A DNA stretch of 37,413 nucleotides from Candidatus Atribacteria bacterium UBA6251 (GCA_002441285.1 DJVR01000065.1:1-37413), one strand, 5' to 3'; positions 16,419 to 24,584 are shown, counted from the first letter of the stretch. Notes: a model not told the origin generated them from the sequence alone. Made by a program: numbers and translations.

Positions 16419-17822
16419 TTATGACCGGAAAATATGAAGAGGTCTTCCTACTATACCTTCTGCTGCCTCAGCCAAAGCCTCAGCTAAAGTAGGATGGGCA
16501 TGAATAGTCTGGACAATTTCAGAAGCGGAGAGTTTCTTAGAAAGAGCTAAGGTAGCTTCCGCAATTAGATCACTAGCATGTGCCCCCAGAATATGTACCC
16601 CCAAAAGGGTATGGGTATCTTTTTGGGCAATTATCTTAACCATTCCTTCGGTTTCTCCCATTCCCAAAGCCTTACCATTTGCCAGATATGGAAATTTAGA
16701 TACTTTAATTGCTTGATTCTGTTTCTTTGCTTCTTCTTCGGTTAAACCTACACTGGCTACCTCAGGCAGAGAGAAGACACAATTGGGAACTGCCCGATAA
16801 TCCATTATACTATTTTCTATTCCTGCAATATTCTCTACCGCTACTATCCCTTCCCGAAAAGCTACATGGGCTAACATAATCTTTCCCACTACATCTCCTA
16901 CTGCATAAATACCCGGAACATTGGTTCTCATCCTCTGATCAACCTTAATAGCTTTTCCTTCTAATTCAATTCCTAAACGAGAGAGATTAATCTTTCCCCA
17001 ATCAGGAATACGACCAGCTGCTAATAGAATTTTTTCGCCTTCTAACTTCTTTTCTCCCTCCGAATGAGAGATAATAACTTCTAAAAGTCTTTCCTTTTTC
17101 GTTATCTCTTTAACTTTACTATTAGTTAATATTTCTATTCCTTTCTTTTTTAAGAGCTGAGTAAGTCTAGTCGCAATTTCTTCATCTATGGGAAGTAGGA
17201 TTCGAGGTAACATTTCTACTACTGTAGTCTTTACTCCTAAAGCTTGGAAAATACAGGCAAATTCTATACCTACTACTCCTCCTCCTACTATAATGAGTTG
17301 AGAAGGTAATTCGTTCAGCGAAAGGGCTCCATCACTGGTAATTACTCCCTCATTATCTACGCCAGGTATGGGAATTGGCATAACCCGGGAACCAGTAGCA
17401 ATAATCACATTTTTGGTGGTAAAGATCTCTTTTTTTCCTTCGGCAGTAACCACTTCCACTGTTCCTGGTTCAGGAATATCTCCTTCTCCTTTGACTATTT
17501 TTACTCCATTGAGAACTAATAATTGTTCTACCCCGGAGGACAATCTTCTGGCAATCATATCCTTCCGTTTCATTATGTTAGAAAAGTCAATGGTAAAATC
17601 CTTAACCATTATTCCGAATTCTCTAGCTCTTCTAATGTTTTGTAAAACTTCTACCGTACTTACCAAGGCTTTGGTAGGAATACAGCCGCGATTTAAGCAA
17701 ACTCCTCCTAATTTATCTCGTTCTATTATAGTTACCGATAATCCAAGTTGGGCAGCTTTGATGGCAGCTACATACCCACCAGGTCCTCCGCCAATAATTA
17801 TTACATCCTGATTATTCACCAT
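16419..17822 (-). CDS. lpdA: Dihydrolipoyl dehydrogenase
   Basis: This 467-residue flavoprotein disulfide reductase has the FAD motif GGGPGGYVAA (11-20), the redox pair C42/C47 in GGVCLNRGCIPTKAL, a second NAD motif (IIVGGGVVGIEFA) and the C-terminal catalytic HAHPTLAEALAEA. These separate lipoamide dehydrogenase from glutathione or mercuric reductases. It normally serves 2-oxoacid dehydrogenase or glycine cleavage complexes. None of their other subunits is in the window; instead ferredoxin and AOR genes follow within 32 bases, which is unusual. AAGGAG precedes the ATG by seven bases. A terminator just upstream (17869-17898) separates it from the PEGA gene. Confidence 0.93.
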   Translation of the reverse strand: MVNNQDVIIIGGGPGGYVAAIKAAQLGLSVTIIERDKLGGVCLNRGCIPTKALVSTVEVLQNIRRAREFGIMVKDFTIDFSNIMKRKDMIARRLSSGVEQLLVLNGVKIVKGEGDIPEPGTVEVVTAEGKKEIFTTKNVIIATGSRVMPIPIPGVDNEGVITSDGALSLNELPSQLIIVGGGVVGIEFACIFQALGVKTTVVEMLPRILLPIDEEIATRLTQLLKKKGIEILTNSKVKEITKKERLLEVIISHSEGEKKLEGEKILLAAGRIPDWGKINLSRLGIELEGKAIKVDQRMRTNVPGIYAVGDVVGKIMLAHVAFREGIVAVENIAGIENSIMDYRAVPNCVFSLPEVASVGLTEEEAKKQNQAIKVSKFPYLANGKALGMGETEGMVKIIAQKDTHTLLGVHILGAHASDLIAEATLALSKKLSASEIVQTIHAHPTLAEALAEAAEGIVGRPLHIFRS

Positions 17823-17868
17823 ACCCTATCTCCTTTTAGTATTTTTTTCGAAGATAAATTTTAATAGA

Positions 17869-17898
17869 AAAGCAGGTTAAGTTTAATTAACCTGCTTT
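17869..17898 (-). terminator. Terminator of the PEGA-domain gene
   Basis: AAAGCAGGTTAA (17869-17880) and TTAACCTGCTTT (17887-17898) are perfect 12-base arms with a 6-base loop. On the minus strand the stem runs into TTTTCTATT. It lies 57 bases after the stop of the leftward PEGA gene and before the start of lpdA. Confidence 0.75.
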
Positions 17899-17954
17899 AA
17901 TTATAAAAAATTAGGTTTTTATTTATTTTTTCCACCTTAATGCCCTGATATTTT

Positions 17955-19247
17955 TTATTCTATCTCCTGCATTTCCGCATAAAGCGAATTAGTAATTCCA
18001 TCATAGACCCAGACTTCTTGAACCCAGGTATGATATCCATCCTTCACCAGGGTAATTTCGTATTGTCTTTCCTTTAACTCTGAGATAACTTTAGGCTGGG
18101 AAGAAGAACTGGTAGTCTGGTAAATACCATTTAAAAATATTTTTGCATCACTTACATTACAATAAATAGCTAAAGAACCATACTTGATCTCTGGAGATAA
18201 GTAAGCTGATAAAACGTAAGTCTGATTAGCATTAACTAAAATTTTACTACTCCATTCCCGATAACCATCTTTAGTGATAGTAATTTGGTGGTACCCCGGC
18301 TGGACATTCTTTATCTCTACTGCTTGATTACTATAGGTAGTCCTCTGGTATTTGCCATCCAGATAGATTTTTGCACTTCCTTGATTACAATAAATGGAAA
18401 TAGAACCATATTGCGGCAAAGGAATCATATCAGCAGAGAGAGAAACGGTCTGGTTAGCAGCGACAAAAATATTACTATTCCAATCTTGATATCCTTCTAG
18501 TTGCAGTTTAATTTTATGTTGGCCTGAATTTACTCGATCTATACTCAAAGGAGTAATTCCTGTGTAGTTATTATCTAGATATACTTTTGCTCCCCGAGGA
18601 TTAGAATCTACCAACACTCTCCCATAATTAACTGGTGGAGGCGGAGGAGGTATCACTGGTTTTACCGTAAAAGATAACAGATTACTCACGCTCCAGGAAG
18701 AGGTAGGAAGATTATTGATAACCCCCCTGATAGTGTTTATATGTCTTTGATAATCATTGCTTACTTCTGGGGTAAATTCCTTATAGATGAGTTCTCTTTC
18801 TTTTTCTAAAGGCAAACCAGGTCTGGTTAGAGCTAATCCTTGAATAAATTCTATCCCTGGTGCGCTTCGAGGATCAATGGTTCCTTCGATTTTTTGAACC
18901 TTCCCTCTTTCCACTAAATTATGGGGAATATTTCGGTTGGGAAATAGAATTTTTACTCTTCCTGCAGAATCATAATTATAAATAGTTACATAGGAATCCT
19001 GGGAAACTTGAAAAAAGATAGTAATCCGTTCTCCTGGATAATAAACAGGGTCTTTCTCTTTATCCAGCCACATCCTTAATTCAAAGAGTGGTCGGGGGTG
19101 GATAATTTGAATACTCTTCATCTTTTCTGTCGCTTCCTGGGGTTGAGCAAAATTAACTCCAGCAAGAGAGAGAAATAAAACAGCAACCAAGACTACCATC
19201 AGAATCCATATAACTATTTTCTTTTCCAATATTCTATTTTTAAACAT
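17955..19247 (-). CDS. Exported DUF4384 protein with three PEGA domains
   Basis: This 430-residue protein starts with a signal anchor (about 10-34, ending in NFAQPQE). A DUF4384-type domain (about 55-195) follows, with YYPGERITIFFQVSQDSYV and YNYDSAGRVKILFPN. A hexaproline linker (PPPPPPVNYG) comes next, then three PEGA domains near 209-275, 277-346 and 349-425. Each PEGA repeats the pattern YG-[RS]-[VIL]-x-[VI], AK-[VI]-[YF]-L-[DN] and GY-x-x-W. It should sit outside the cell or on the surface. DUF4384 domains elsewhere occur next to caspase-like or serine/threonine kinase systems; the CHAT cluster here is 5.6 kb away, so a link is only possible. GGAGGG precedes the ATG. Confidence 0.88.
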   Translation of the reverse strand: MFKNRILEKKIVIWILMVVLVAVLFLSLAGVNFAQPQEATEKMKSIQIIHPRPLFELRMWLDKEKDPVYYPGERITIFFQVSQDSYVTIYNYDSAGRVKILFPNRNIPHNLVERGKVQKIEGTIDPRSAPGIEFIQGLALTRPGLPLEKERELIYKEFTPEVSNDYQRHINTIRGVINNLPTSSWSVSNLLSFTVKPVIPPPPPPVNYGRVLVDSNPRGAKVYLDNNYTGITPLSIDRVNSGQHKIKLQLEGYQDWNSNIFVAANQTVSLSADMIPLPQYGSISIYCNQGSAKIYLDGKYQRTTYSNQAVEIKNVQPGYHQITITKDGYREWSSKILVNANQTYVLSAYLSPEIKYGSLAIYCNVSDAKIFLNGIYQTTSSSSQPKVISELKERQYEITLVKDGYHTWVQEVWVYDGITNSLYAEMQEIE

Positions 19248-19412
19248 CCTTTAACCCTCCTTTTTTAAAACATCTTTAATCATCACTTTGGATAATAAAA
19301 TAAAAAATATCAAGAAATAAAAATTTAATTTTCACACTCCAAAACAATTACTCAAATATAGTTGGAAAATTAATTTAGGAATATTTCTTTAATTATTATA
19401 ACATAATCTAAA

Positions 19413-20363
19413 GTCTGTGCCATATTTTCTGTAAAAATAAATAGAATAACTTGAATGGGCCATCAAGAACCTCCATAATATTAAATAGATTTACAAAAAT
19501 ATCCAGGAGGTATATTTCAAGATGACCCAACTCCATAGTAAATCAATCCAAACAATTTTGCAAGAGGCCTTGAATAAAGATGGAGATTTCTTAAAGGAAA
19601 TAGTAAGGAGGATATTACAATAGGTAATGGAAGGAGAAAGAGACCAACAGATAGGCGTATTATCTCATGAGAGAGACAATACCAGAAGAAGAGCAAATAG
19701 AAACGGCTACAAGTCTCGTTCTTTCCATACCAGGTACCCTACTTCTAGCCAAGCCCCAGATTAGGGAATTTGCCTTCCATACCCAGTTGTTTGAGAATTA
19801 CCAAAGAAGTGAGAAAGCCCTCTTGGGTACCCCACAGTCAGCAGGATAACCCAGGAGTTGGATCCCCAGATTAGGAGCTGGCGGGAAGAGAAACTGCAAG
19901 ACCATTATGTCTATCTCTTTACCGCTGCCCTCTACTTCTTTCTGCGGGAAAATCATCAGGTGGTCTCTCGTCCGGTCCTGGTTAGCCTTGGTGTAGATAA
20001 GAAGGGATATTGCAAGATCCTGAGTGGGGATATGGCCTTGGAGGAAAGCTACCAAAACTATTTGAATCATTTTAACAGAATCAAAGAAAGGGGATTAAAA
20101 TACGTAGATTTAACTATCTCTGATGAACATAAGGAACTCTTAAAGGCACAGCAGTAGGTCTTTCCTGGTACACCTCATCAAAGATGTATCTATCACTTTA
20201 TGCGCAATTTTTTATCTTGTGTCCCCTATAAAGATAACCAAAAAGGATCAATTCCTACAAGAAGATGGTCCTCTATTAGAAGAAATAAAACAAAAAAAGG
20301 AGTCCAGAGCAGGGGGGGATTGATGGCAAGGTAATTTTACAGAAAAGATAGTGTAAAATTTTA
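19413..20363. mobile_element. Decayed IS256-family insertion sequence with terminal inverted repeats
   Basis: A broken IS256-type transposase (separate entry) is bounded by related ends. The left end contains TTTTCTGTAAAA at 19425-19436; the right end carries the same 12-mer in reverse orientation (TTTTACAGAAAA) near 20335-20346. Outside each core are weaker matching bases (TGTGCCATA against the right-end TACACTATC). At about 950 bases it is shorter than the roughly 1.3 kb of intact family members, in line with internal deletions. No clear target duplication was seen. A third copy of the end sequence lies at the right edge of the window. Confidence 0.75.
19522..20323 (+). pseudogene. IS256-family transposase remnant
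   Basis: Homology to IS256/Mutator transposases runs through broken frames. From ATG 19522, 33 codons (LHSKSIQTILQEALNKDGDF) end in TAG at 19621. The same frame then continues with ANRNGYKSRSFHTR, moves to another frame for QIREFAFHTQLFENYQRSEK, and returns at about 19830 with VSRITQELDPQIRSWREEK. About 40 or more codons are missing between these last two parts. Next come RPVLVSLGVDKKGYCKILSG and RGLKYVDLTISDEHKELLKA, a TAG at 20155, and PGTPHQRCIYHFMRNFLS. The first catalytic Asp region reads LFTAALYFF with Ala in place of Asp; the second Asp (TISDEH) remains. AGGAGG is still present upstream. The gene cannot make an active enzyme. Confidence 0.85.
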
Positions 20364-20603
20364 GTAGGGGGTTTTGGAGAAAAAGACTTGCCAAGGGGTA
20401 AATATTGGGAGTGATTAATAATCTAAAAATATTTTATAATGATTCAGAAGAAATATAAATATTGCTTGCTATTCCCTTTTTTGCTATTCCAACTCTTTTT
20501 TAAAAAATAAAACTCTTTGGAATAGTCTATTTGGTTACAGATAAAAATTTTTAATAAAAAAATAAAAAAAATAAAGGAAAAAGAAGGATTTTTCAAATAC
20601 TCG

Positions 20604-20612
20604 TGGTATAAT
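20604..20612 (+). promoter_or_regulatory. Extended -10 promoter for the HU gene
   Basis: TGGTATAAT (20604-20612) is an extended -10 element (TG, one base, then a perfect TATAAT). No good -35 box lies 17 bases upstream, which an extended -10 can tolerate. The start of transcription would be near 20619, about 74 bases before the HU start codon. Confidence 0.6.
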
Positions 20613-20692
20613 ATAGCAGAAAATATTAAATAGACTTATAACTACTTAAATTTAAATATCCATCTTAAAAAAAATGAAAGGAGGTGTAAATA

Positions 20693-20965
20693 GTGAACAA
20701 AGGTGAACTAATCGATAGAGTAGCAAGCGATTTAGGTTCTACCAAGAACGTTGCCAAAATGGCAGTAGAATGCGTCTTAAATAATATTAGTGAATGTTTA
20801 GCCAGAGGGGAAGCAGTCAGATTAGTAGGATTTGGAACTTTTGGTATTCGCAAAAGAGAAAAAAGGACAGCTAGAAATCCTAGAACCGGAGAAAAGATCT
20901 CCATACAAGCTATGAATGTGCCTTTCTTTAAAGCAGGAAGGGAGTTAAAAGAAAAAGTAAAATAA
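20693..20965 (+). CDS. hup: DNA-binding protein HU
   Basis: This 90-residue histone-like protein of standard HU length starts MNKGELIDRVA. It has the family signature GFGTFGIRKREKRTARNPRT, with the DNA-contacting arm (RNPRTGEKI) and the C-terminal VPFFKAGRELKEKVK. It compacts and bends DNA as a dimer. The start is GTG with a near-perfect AAAGGAGGTG (20678-20687), which predicts strong expression. It is the only intact rightward gene in this part of the window and is followed by a terminator shared with the converging Asp23 gene. Confidence 0.96.
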   Translation: MNKGELIDRVASDLGSTKNVAKMAVECVLNNISECLARGEAVRLVGFGTFGIRKREKRTARNPRTGEKISIQAMNVPFFKAGRELKEKVK

Positions 20966-20990
20966 TAATTTATTTTAATTATTTATATAA

Positions 20991-21028
20991 AAAGACCTAT
21001 CAGATAGATTTTATTTCGATAGGTCTTT
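20991..21028. terminator. Bidirectional terminator between hup and the Asp23 gene
   Basis: AAAGACCTATC (20991-21001) and GATAGGTCTTT (21018-21028) form an 11-base stem with a 16-base loop. A T-rich stretch follows on the plus strand and the minus side is also U-rich in the transcript. It lies between two converging genes, so it can serve both. Confidence 0.75.
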
Positions 21029-21057
21029 TATATATTGTATTGTAGTTATTAAACTTT

Positions 21058-21546
21058 CTACTTCTTTTCTTCTGAAAACACATGTACGCCCTGAATATTT
21101 ATATTTACCCCTGTTACTTTAAGGCCAGTCTTGTTTTCTAATTCCTCTTTTACTTTTTTCTGCAACTCCTTTGCTACCTCAATTATCACTGATCCATATT
21201 CCAAAATTACCGATATAGTAGTAGAAACCTCTTTATTTTCTACTAGATCAACCTTTATTCCTTTTTCTAACTCTTTAGTCCCTAATAGTGTACCAATACC
21301 ACCCTTCGCTTGCGTAGCCAGACCTGCTACTCCCGGAACATTAATTACGGTTCTACTGATAATAGTCGCAATTACTTCCGGAACAATATTTATTACACCC
21401 AATATCTCTTGCTGAGGAATAATCTCTTCTTTTTTTATTACTTCTTTGGCTTTACTTTTTTCCTCTTTCTTTTCTTCAGTTAAAATTTCTTGCTTTTCCT
21501 CATTTTTACTAGCCCCTAATTCATTATTTGATTTACTTTTTTCCAT
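21058..21546 (-). CDS. Asp23/Gls24 family envelope-stress protein
   Basis: This 162-residue protein has an N-terminal Lys/Glu-rich tail (about 1-48) and an Asp23 domain (about 50-160). The domain shows ISRTVINVPGVAGLATQ, then IKVDLVENKEVSTTISVIL and the C-terminal TGLKVTGVNINIQGVHV. Asp23 proteins are abundant in Gram-positive bacteria, where they lie under the membrane and relate to cell-envelope stress. The charged tail is longer than in most family members. It follows the SpoVS gene by 41 bases on the same strand. AGGAGG lies 11 bases upstream of the ATG. Confidence 0.9.
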   Translation of the reverse strand: MEKSKSNNELGASKNEEKQEILTEEKKEEKSKAKEVIKKEEIIPQQEILGVINIVPEVIATIISRTVINVPGVAGLATQAKGGIGTLLGTKELEKGIKVDLVENKEVSTTISVILEYGSVIIEVAKELQKKVKEELENKTGLKVTGVNINIQGVHVFSEEKK

Positions 21547-21587
21547 TATAATTTATACCTCCTGTAACTCTCTTTTCCTTAGTCTTT

Positions 21588-21848
21588 TTATCCTGGTAAA
21601 ACTACAAATTTTATTGCAGTCCTTTCTTCTCCTTCAATTTCTACATCCACAAATGCTGGTATACAGACTAAATCAACCCCACTAGTCGCGGTAAAACCTC
21701 TAGCAATGGCAATTGCTTTAACTGCTTGATTAACAGCTCCTGCTCCAATAGCTTGCAATTCAGCTTTTCCTTCTTCTCTAATTACGCCTGATAAAGCACC
21801 TGCTACTGCTTTAGGATTCGACTTAGATGAAACTTTTAAGAGCTCCAT
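21588..21848 (-). CDS. spoVS: Stage V sporulation protein S (SpoVS)
   Basis: This 86-residue protein matches SpoVS over its whole length: MELLKVSSKSNPKAVAGALS, AIGAGAVNQAVKAIAIARGF and the late DVEIEGEERTAIKFVVLPG. SpoVS is an Alba-like nucleic-acid-binding protein that affects sporulation and septation in Bacillus, and it is also common in bacteria that do not form spores. No other sporulation gene is in the window. AAAGGAGGAG lies five bases before the ATG. It forms a likely two-gene unit with the Asp23 gene. Confidence 0.95.
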   Translation of the reverse strand: MELLKVSSKSNPKAVAGALSGVIREEGKAELQAIGAGAVNQAVKAIAIARGFTATSGVDLVCIPAFVDVEIEGEERTAIKFVVLPG

Positions 21849-22094
21849 TTTTCTCCTCCTTTAACTAATATTAATTGCTTTTGAAAAACCACAATTATTT
21901 ATTTGTGTGTGCTATTTTTATTTTTTATTTTTTTTATCATCTTTATACTAATAATTTTACCACCTGGGGACAACCTGTATTCCTTTTATCACCTCCAGAT
22001 CTTATTTTTTACCCTTATATCACTAGCCGTAATGATAATAATATTTTTTGATTCTATATTATTTAATTATTTATTATACCACAATTTAAATCGC

Positions 22095-23471
22095 TTAACC
22101 TACTTTTCTTTTAATTAACTCCTTTATTTTTTCAAATATTTCTGGATTAATATCTGGAGATAAATATGGCAATAAAGCATCGTTATGCCACAAAGGGTCA
22201 ACTTCTGCTGATAAATTAAAATAATCTTTGCTTTTCCCCCAAATTTCTGTACCCGGGATGAGGGAAAATTTAGCTAAACGAGGATGAGCTCCACAATCTA
22301 TGACAAAATTTATTGAATCAATTATTTCTTGCTCCTTCTGTCCAGGAAGTCCAATAAGCAGGTAAGCTCCAATCTGATCTCTTCTAAAACCAGCCTTTAA
22401 AAGCAGTTCCACTGCCCTTTTAAATTGGGTATTAGTTACTTTACCACCTGTTTGAAACTGAATTTCAGGATTTACTGTTTCAAAACCCAATCTTACTGTT
22501 TCTACTCCAGCCTGAAACATTTTTATAGCTATTTCTTCATTGATCATCCGGGCATGTATACCATTGGGGGTATGCAGCCTTATAGGCAACTCCTTATTAA
22601 TTAATTCTTTCAAGAGAACTAGAAAATTTTTTTCAGAATCAAATAGTAAAGCATCATCATAAAAAATAAAATCCTTAATTTTCTTTTTTTGATACCAATA
22701 TTCAATTTCATTGGCTACCTTTTTTGCGTTTCTAAATTCTAATTCCGGGCTTAATTTAGAGGAAGCACAGTAAGCACACCGAAAAGGACAGCCACGAGAA
22801 GTCAAAATACAGATATAATCTAAATGGGGATAAAGATTCCAGTCAGGGTAAGGAAGAGAATCTAAGTTAGGCTTTTGTTTTATATCTTGAATCTGATGTT
22901 CGGTAATATTTTTAAGATGTAAAAAGATTTCTTTCAGGTTATTCTCTTTGATTATATAATCTGCTCGCGAAAACTTAAGAGCATGTTCAAAACATAAGGT
23001 ACTATAAATTCCTCCTAGAATTATCGGGGTAGAAGGAAAAAATTCTTTGATCAATTCAATGGTTCTAAACACCCCGGGATACCAATAAGTCATTAGAGAA
23101 GTAACCAAAACTATTTGGGGATAATCTATTTTTCTTAATTCATTGATAAAGATATCTTCAGTAATCCCATATCTACTATAGCGACGAGGAATATTTTTTA
23201 AAATTTCGGGTTTGGGTATCTTTTCTTTGTAGAAAGGTCCTCTCCCAAACTCATCTTTCTTGGGGGATATTTTATTCTGCAGTCTTAAGAGATCGGGATT
23301 ATAGCGATCCATACAATCTATATAATTAATATGGTGTCCTTGATCTCTTAATATACTAGCTAAATATAACAATCCCAAAGGTTTTGACCAAAAATCATAA
23401 GCGGTGAAATCATAAATCCAGGGGTTTACTAACAATAAATTTAATGACTTATTCCGGGAATATTTAGACAA
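22095..23471 (-). CDS. B12-binding-domain radical SAM protein
   Basis: The 458-residue product has an N-terminal B12-binding-like domain (about 10-180; LLLVNPWIYDF, then KPLGLLYLASILRDQGH). The radical SAM core carries the cluster motif TSRGCPFRCAYCAS (C228, C232, C235). The classic cobalamin DxHxxG motif is not obvious. Members of this class do methyl transfers, rearrangements or tailoring reactions; the substrate here is unknown. The gene starts 24 bases after a gene for a small exported protein, an arrangement that suggests one transcript. Unusually it has no other biosynthetic genes next to it. Confidence 0.88.
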   Translation of the reverse strand: MSKYSRNKSLNLLLVNPWIYDFTAYDFWSKPLGLLYLASILRDQGHHINYIDCMDRYNPDLLRLQNKISPKKDEFGRGPFYKEKIPKPEILKNIPRRYSRYGITEDIFINELRKIDYPQIVLVTSLMTYWYPGVFRTIELIKEFFPSTPIILGGIYSTLCFEHALKFSRADYIIKENNLKEIFLHLKNITEHQIQDIKQKPNLDSLPYPDWNLYPHLDYICILTSRGCPFRCAYCASSKLSPELEFRNAKKVANEIEYWYQKKKIKDFIFYDDALLFDSEKNFLVLLKELINKELPIRLHTPNGIHARMINEEIAIKMFQAGVETVRLGFETVNPEIQFQTGGKVTNTQFKRAVELLLKAGFRRDQIGAYLLIGLPGQKEQEIIDSINFVIDCGAHPRLAKFSLIPGTEIWGKSKDYFNLSAEVDPLWHNDALLPYLSPDINPEIFEKIKELIKRKVG

Positions 23472-23495
23472 TCTTGCTCTTTCCTGATTTACTAT

Positions 23496-23963
23496 CTAAA
23501 TAGAACCAATAATATAGAAAGTTTTTTCTCCTACCAGGAGTCCATTAATATACACTTTTACCTTCCATTCACCAGTTAATCTAGAAGCAGGTCTATCTTT
23601 AATCTTGATCCAGTACCAACTCCGATAATTATTATAATTACCTGCTTCCATTTTTACTTCTCCTTGATGATACAATTTCCCCTGGGGAGTAAACCATTCC
23701 CATCTCAGCAGAAAATCTTTAGATGAATTATAGGAAAACTTAATCCAGGAAACTACTTTCTCCTCCTGGGCAAAGAAAAAATTAACCTCCTGGAAAGGAT
23801 CTTTTTCCTCAATATCTTTACATAAGGTCATCTTTTGTAAATATTTTGACTCCTGCCCTGCTTCTTGCAACAAACCTTCTATAGAAAAAATCATCAAAAA
23901 TACCATCGTAAATAAGCATAATAATTTATAGCTCAAAATACTATTTTTCTTTAATAATCTCAA
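23496..23963 (-). CDS. Exported small protein with predicted beta-sandwich domain, unknown function
   Basis: This 155-residue protein starts with a membrane or signal segment (about 13-29, LLCLFTMVFLMIFSIEG). A compact domain of alternating polar/hydrophobic strands follows, with many aromatics: WIKFSYNSSKDFLLRWEWF, QGKLYHQGEVKME, YRSWYWIKIKDRP and LTGEWKVKVYINGLLVGEKT. This pattern resembles an Ig-like or other beta-sandwich fold, but I cannot name the family. It is directly upstream of the radical SAM gene (24-base gap) and probably co-transcribed. Whether it is an anchored protein or a cleaved one is not clear, since no strong cleavage site or lipobox is seen. Confidence 0.75.
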   Translation of the reverse strand: MRLLKKNSILSYKLLCLFTMVFLMIFSIEGLLQEAGQESKYLQKMTLCKDIEEKDPFQEVNFFFAQEEKVVSWIKFSYNSSKDFLLRWEWFTPQGKLYHQGEVKMEAGNYNNYRSWYWIKIKDRPASRLTGEWKVKVYINGLLVGEKTFYIIGSI

Positions 23964-24070
23964 ATCTATTCCCCTCCTTTTTTCTATTAATCTTGAGTAA
24001 ATAGTGAATAGTAATTTAGTATTAATACAAAAGACAAAACTGATTTTTTATGATTAGCTTTTGAACTCAT

Positions 24071-24093
24071 AAACCAGCTTGGCTGGTTTTTTT
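24071..24093 (+). terminator. Strong terminator-like hairpin, plus strand
   Basis: AAACCAGC (24071-24078) and GCTGGTTT (24082-24089) form a perfect 8-base stem with a 3-base loop, followed by TTTT and then C. This is a textbook Rho-independent terminator on the plus strand, but no rightward gene lies upstream of it for 3 kb. It may end antisense or read-through transcription against the leftward genes. The rest of the 23964-24301 gap holds an AT-rich inverted repeat and the FmdB terminator. Confidence 0.6.
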
Positions 24094-24109
24094 CTTGGTC
24101 TACCCCATT

Positions 24110-24141
24110 AACTAATTAACTACCTAACCGACTAATTAGTT
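24110..24141. repeat. AT-rich inverted repeat in a stretch of AACTAATTA-like units
   Basis: AACTAATTA (24110-24118) and TAATTAGTT (24133-24141) are perfect 9-base inverted arms. They sit in a run of related short words (TTAACTA, CTAATTAGTT, CACTAAATAA). Similar word-like low-complexity DNA lies between the potassium genes at 33.75-34.07 kb. Its role is unknown. Confidence 0.45.
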
Positions 24142-24223
24142 CACTAAATAACTATTCTTCATTTTGATTCTAAATTCCTACCAATTTTCAAAAAAATTTT
24201 TCATTTTTATTCTTTTTATAAAA

Positions 24224-24268
24224 AAAAGGTAATAGTTTACTATATTATTCCTCTAACCATTACCTTTT
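24224..24268 (-). terminator. Terminator of the fmdB-type gene
   Basis: On the minus strand AAAAGGTAATGGTT (24268-24255) pairs with AACTATTACCTTTT over 14 bases with one G-U pair. The stem is followed directly by a T run. It lies 34 bases past the stop of the leftward FmdB gene. Confidence 0.75.
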
Positions 24269-24301
24269 AAATTTCCTTTTTGTGTGAAATTGTTTATTGG
24301 T

Positions 24302-24538
24302 CTATCTGCAGGTAGAACAAGATCCGGATGAACAGGAACTACAAGAACTGGAACTTGGGCTAGAATGATTTAAAGAAGCGGTCTTCCCACTAGAAAACCC
24401 AAAGCCATTATATAGTCTTTTTACCTTTTTACTTTTACAATATATACAGCTTATATCGCCCTTTTCCATTTCTTCAATAGTCATCCGCAATTCAAAACTT
24501 TGATGACAATCTTCACATTTAAAATCATAGTTTGGCAT
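24302..24538 (-). CDS. FmdB family zinc-ribbon protein
   Basis: This 78-residue protein begins MPNYDFKCEDCHQSFE and has a CxxC pair at C8/C11 and a second at C31/C34 (DISCIYCKSKKVKRLYNGFG), the FmdB zinc-ribbon layout. The C-terminal third is a flexible Ser/Cys-rich tail (SSSSCSSCSSGSCSTC), common in these proteins. The family name comes from a formate-dehydrogenase-type regulatory gene, but the real role of most members is unknown. It stands alone between its own promoter (24585-24613) and terminator (24224-24268). Confidence 0.9.
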   Translation of the reverse strand: MPNYDFKCEDCHQSFELRMTIEEMEKGDISCIYCKSKKVKRLYNGFGFSSGKTASLNHSSPSSSSCSSCSSGSCSTCR

Positions 24539-24584
24539 AATAATTTCCCTTCTTTGCTGATTTAATTAAATTAACTCTTTTCTA

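Noticed and set aside
19798..20070. 90-residue minus-strand ORF
   Set aside because: It is antisense to the IS256 transposase remnant, whose plus-strand homology explains the sequence.
21903..22118. 71-residue hydrophobic plus-strand ORF
   Set aside because: It consists of Phe/Ile/Leu runs from a T-rich stretch, has no ribosome binding site, and runs into the end of the radical SAM gene.
24278..24296. TGTGTGAAATTG word resembling the IS end
   Set aside because: It shares only a few bases and lacks the TTTTCTGTAAAA core.
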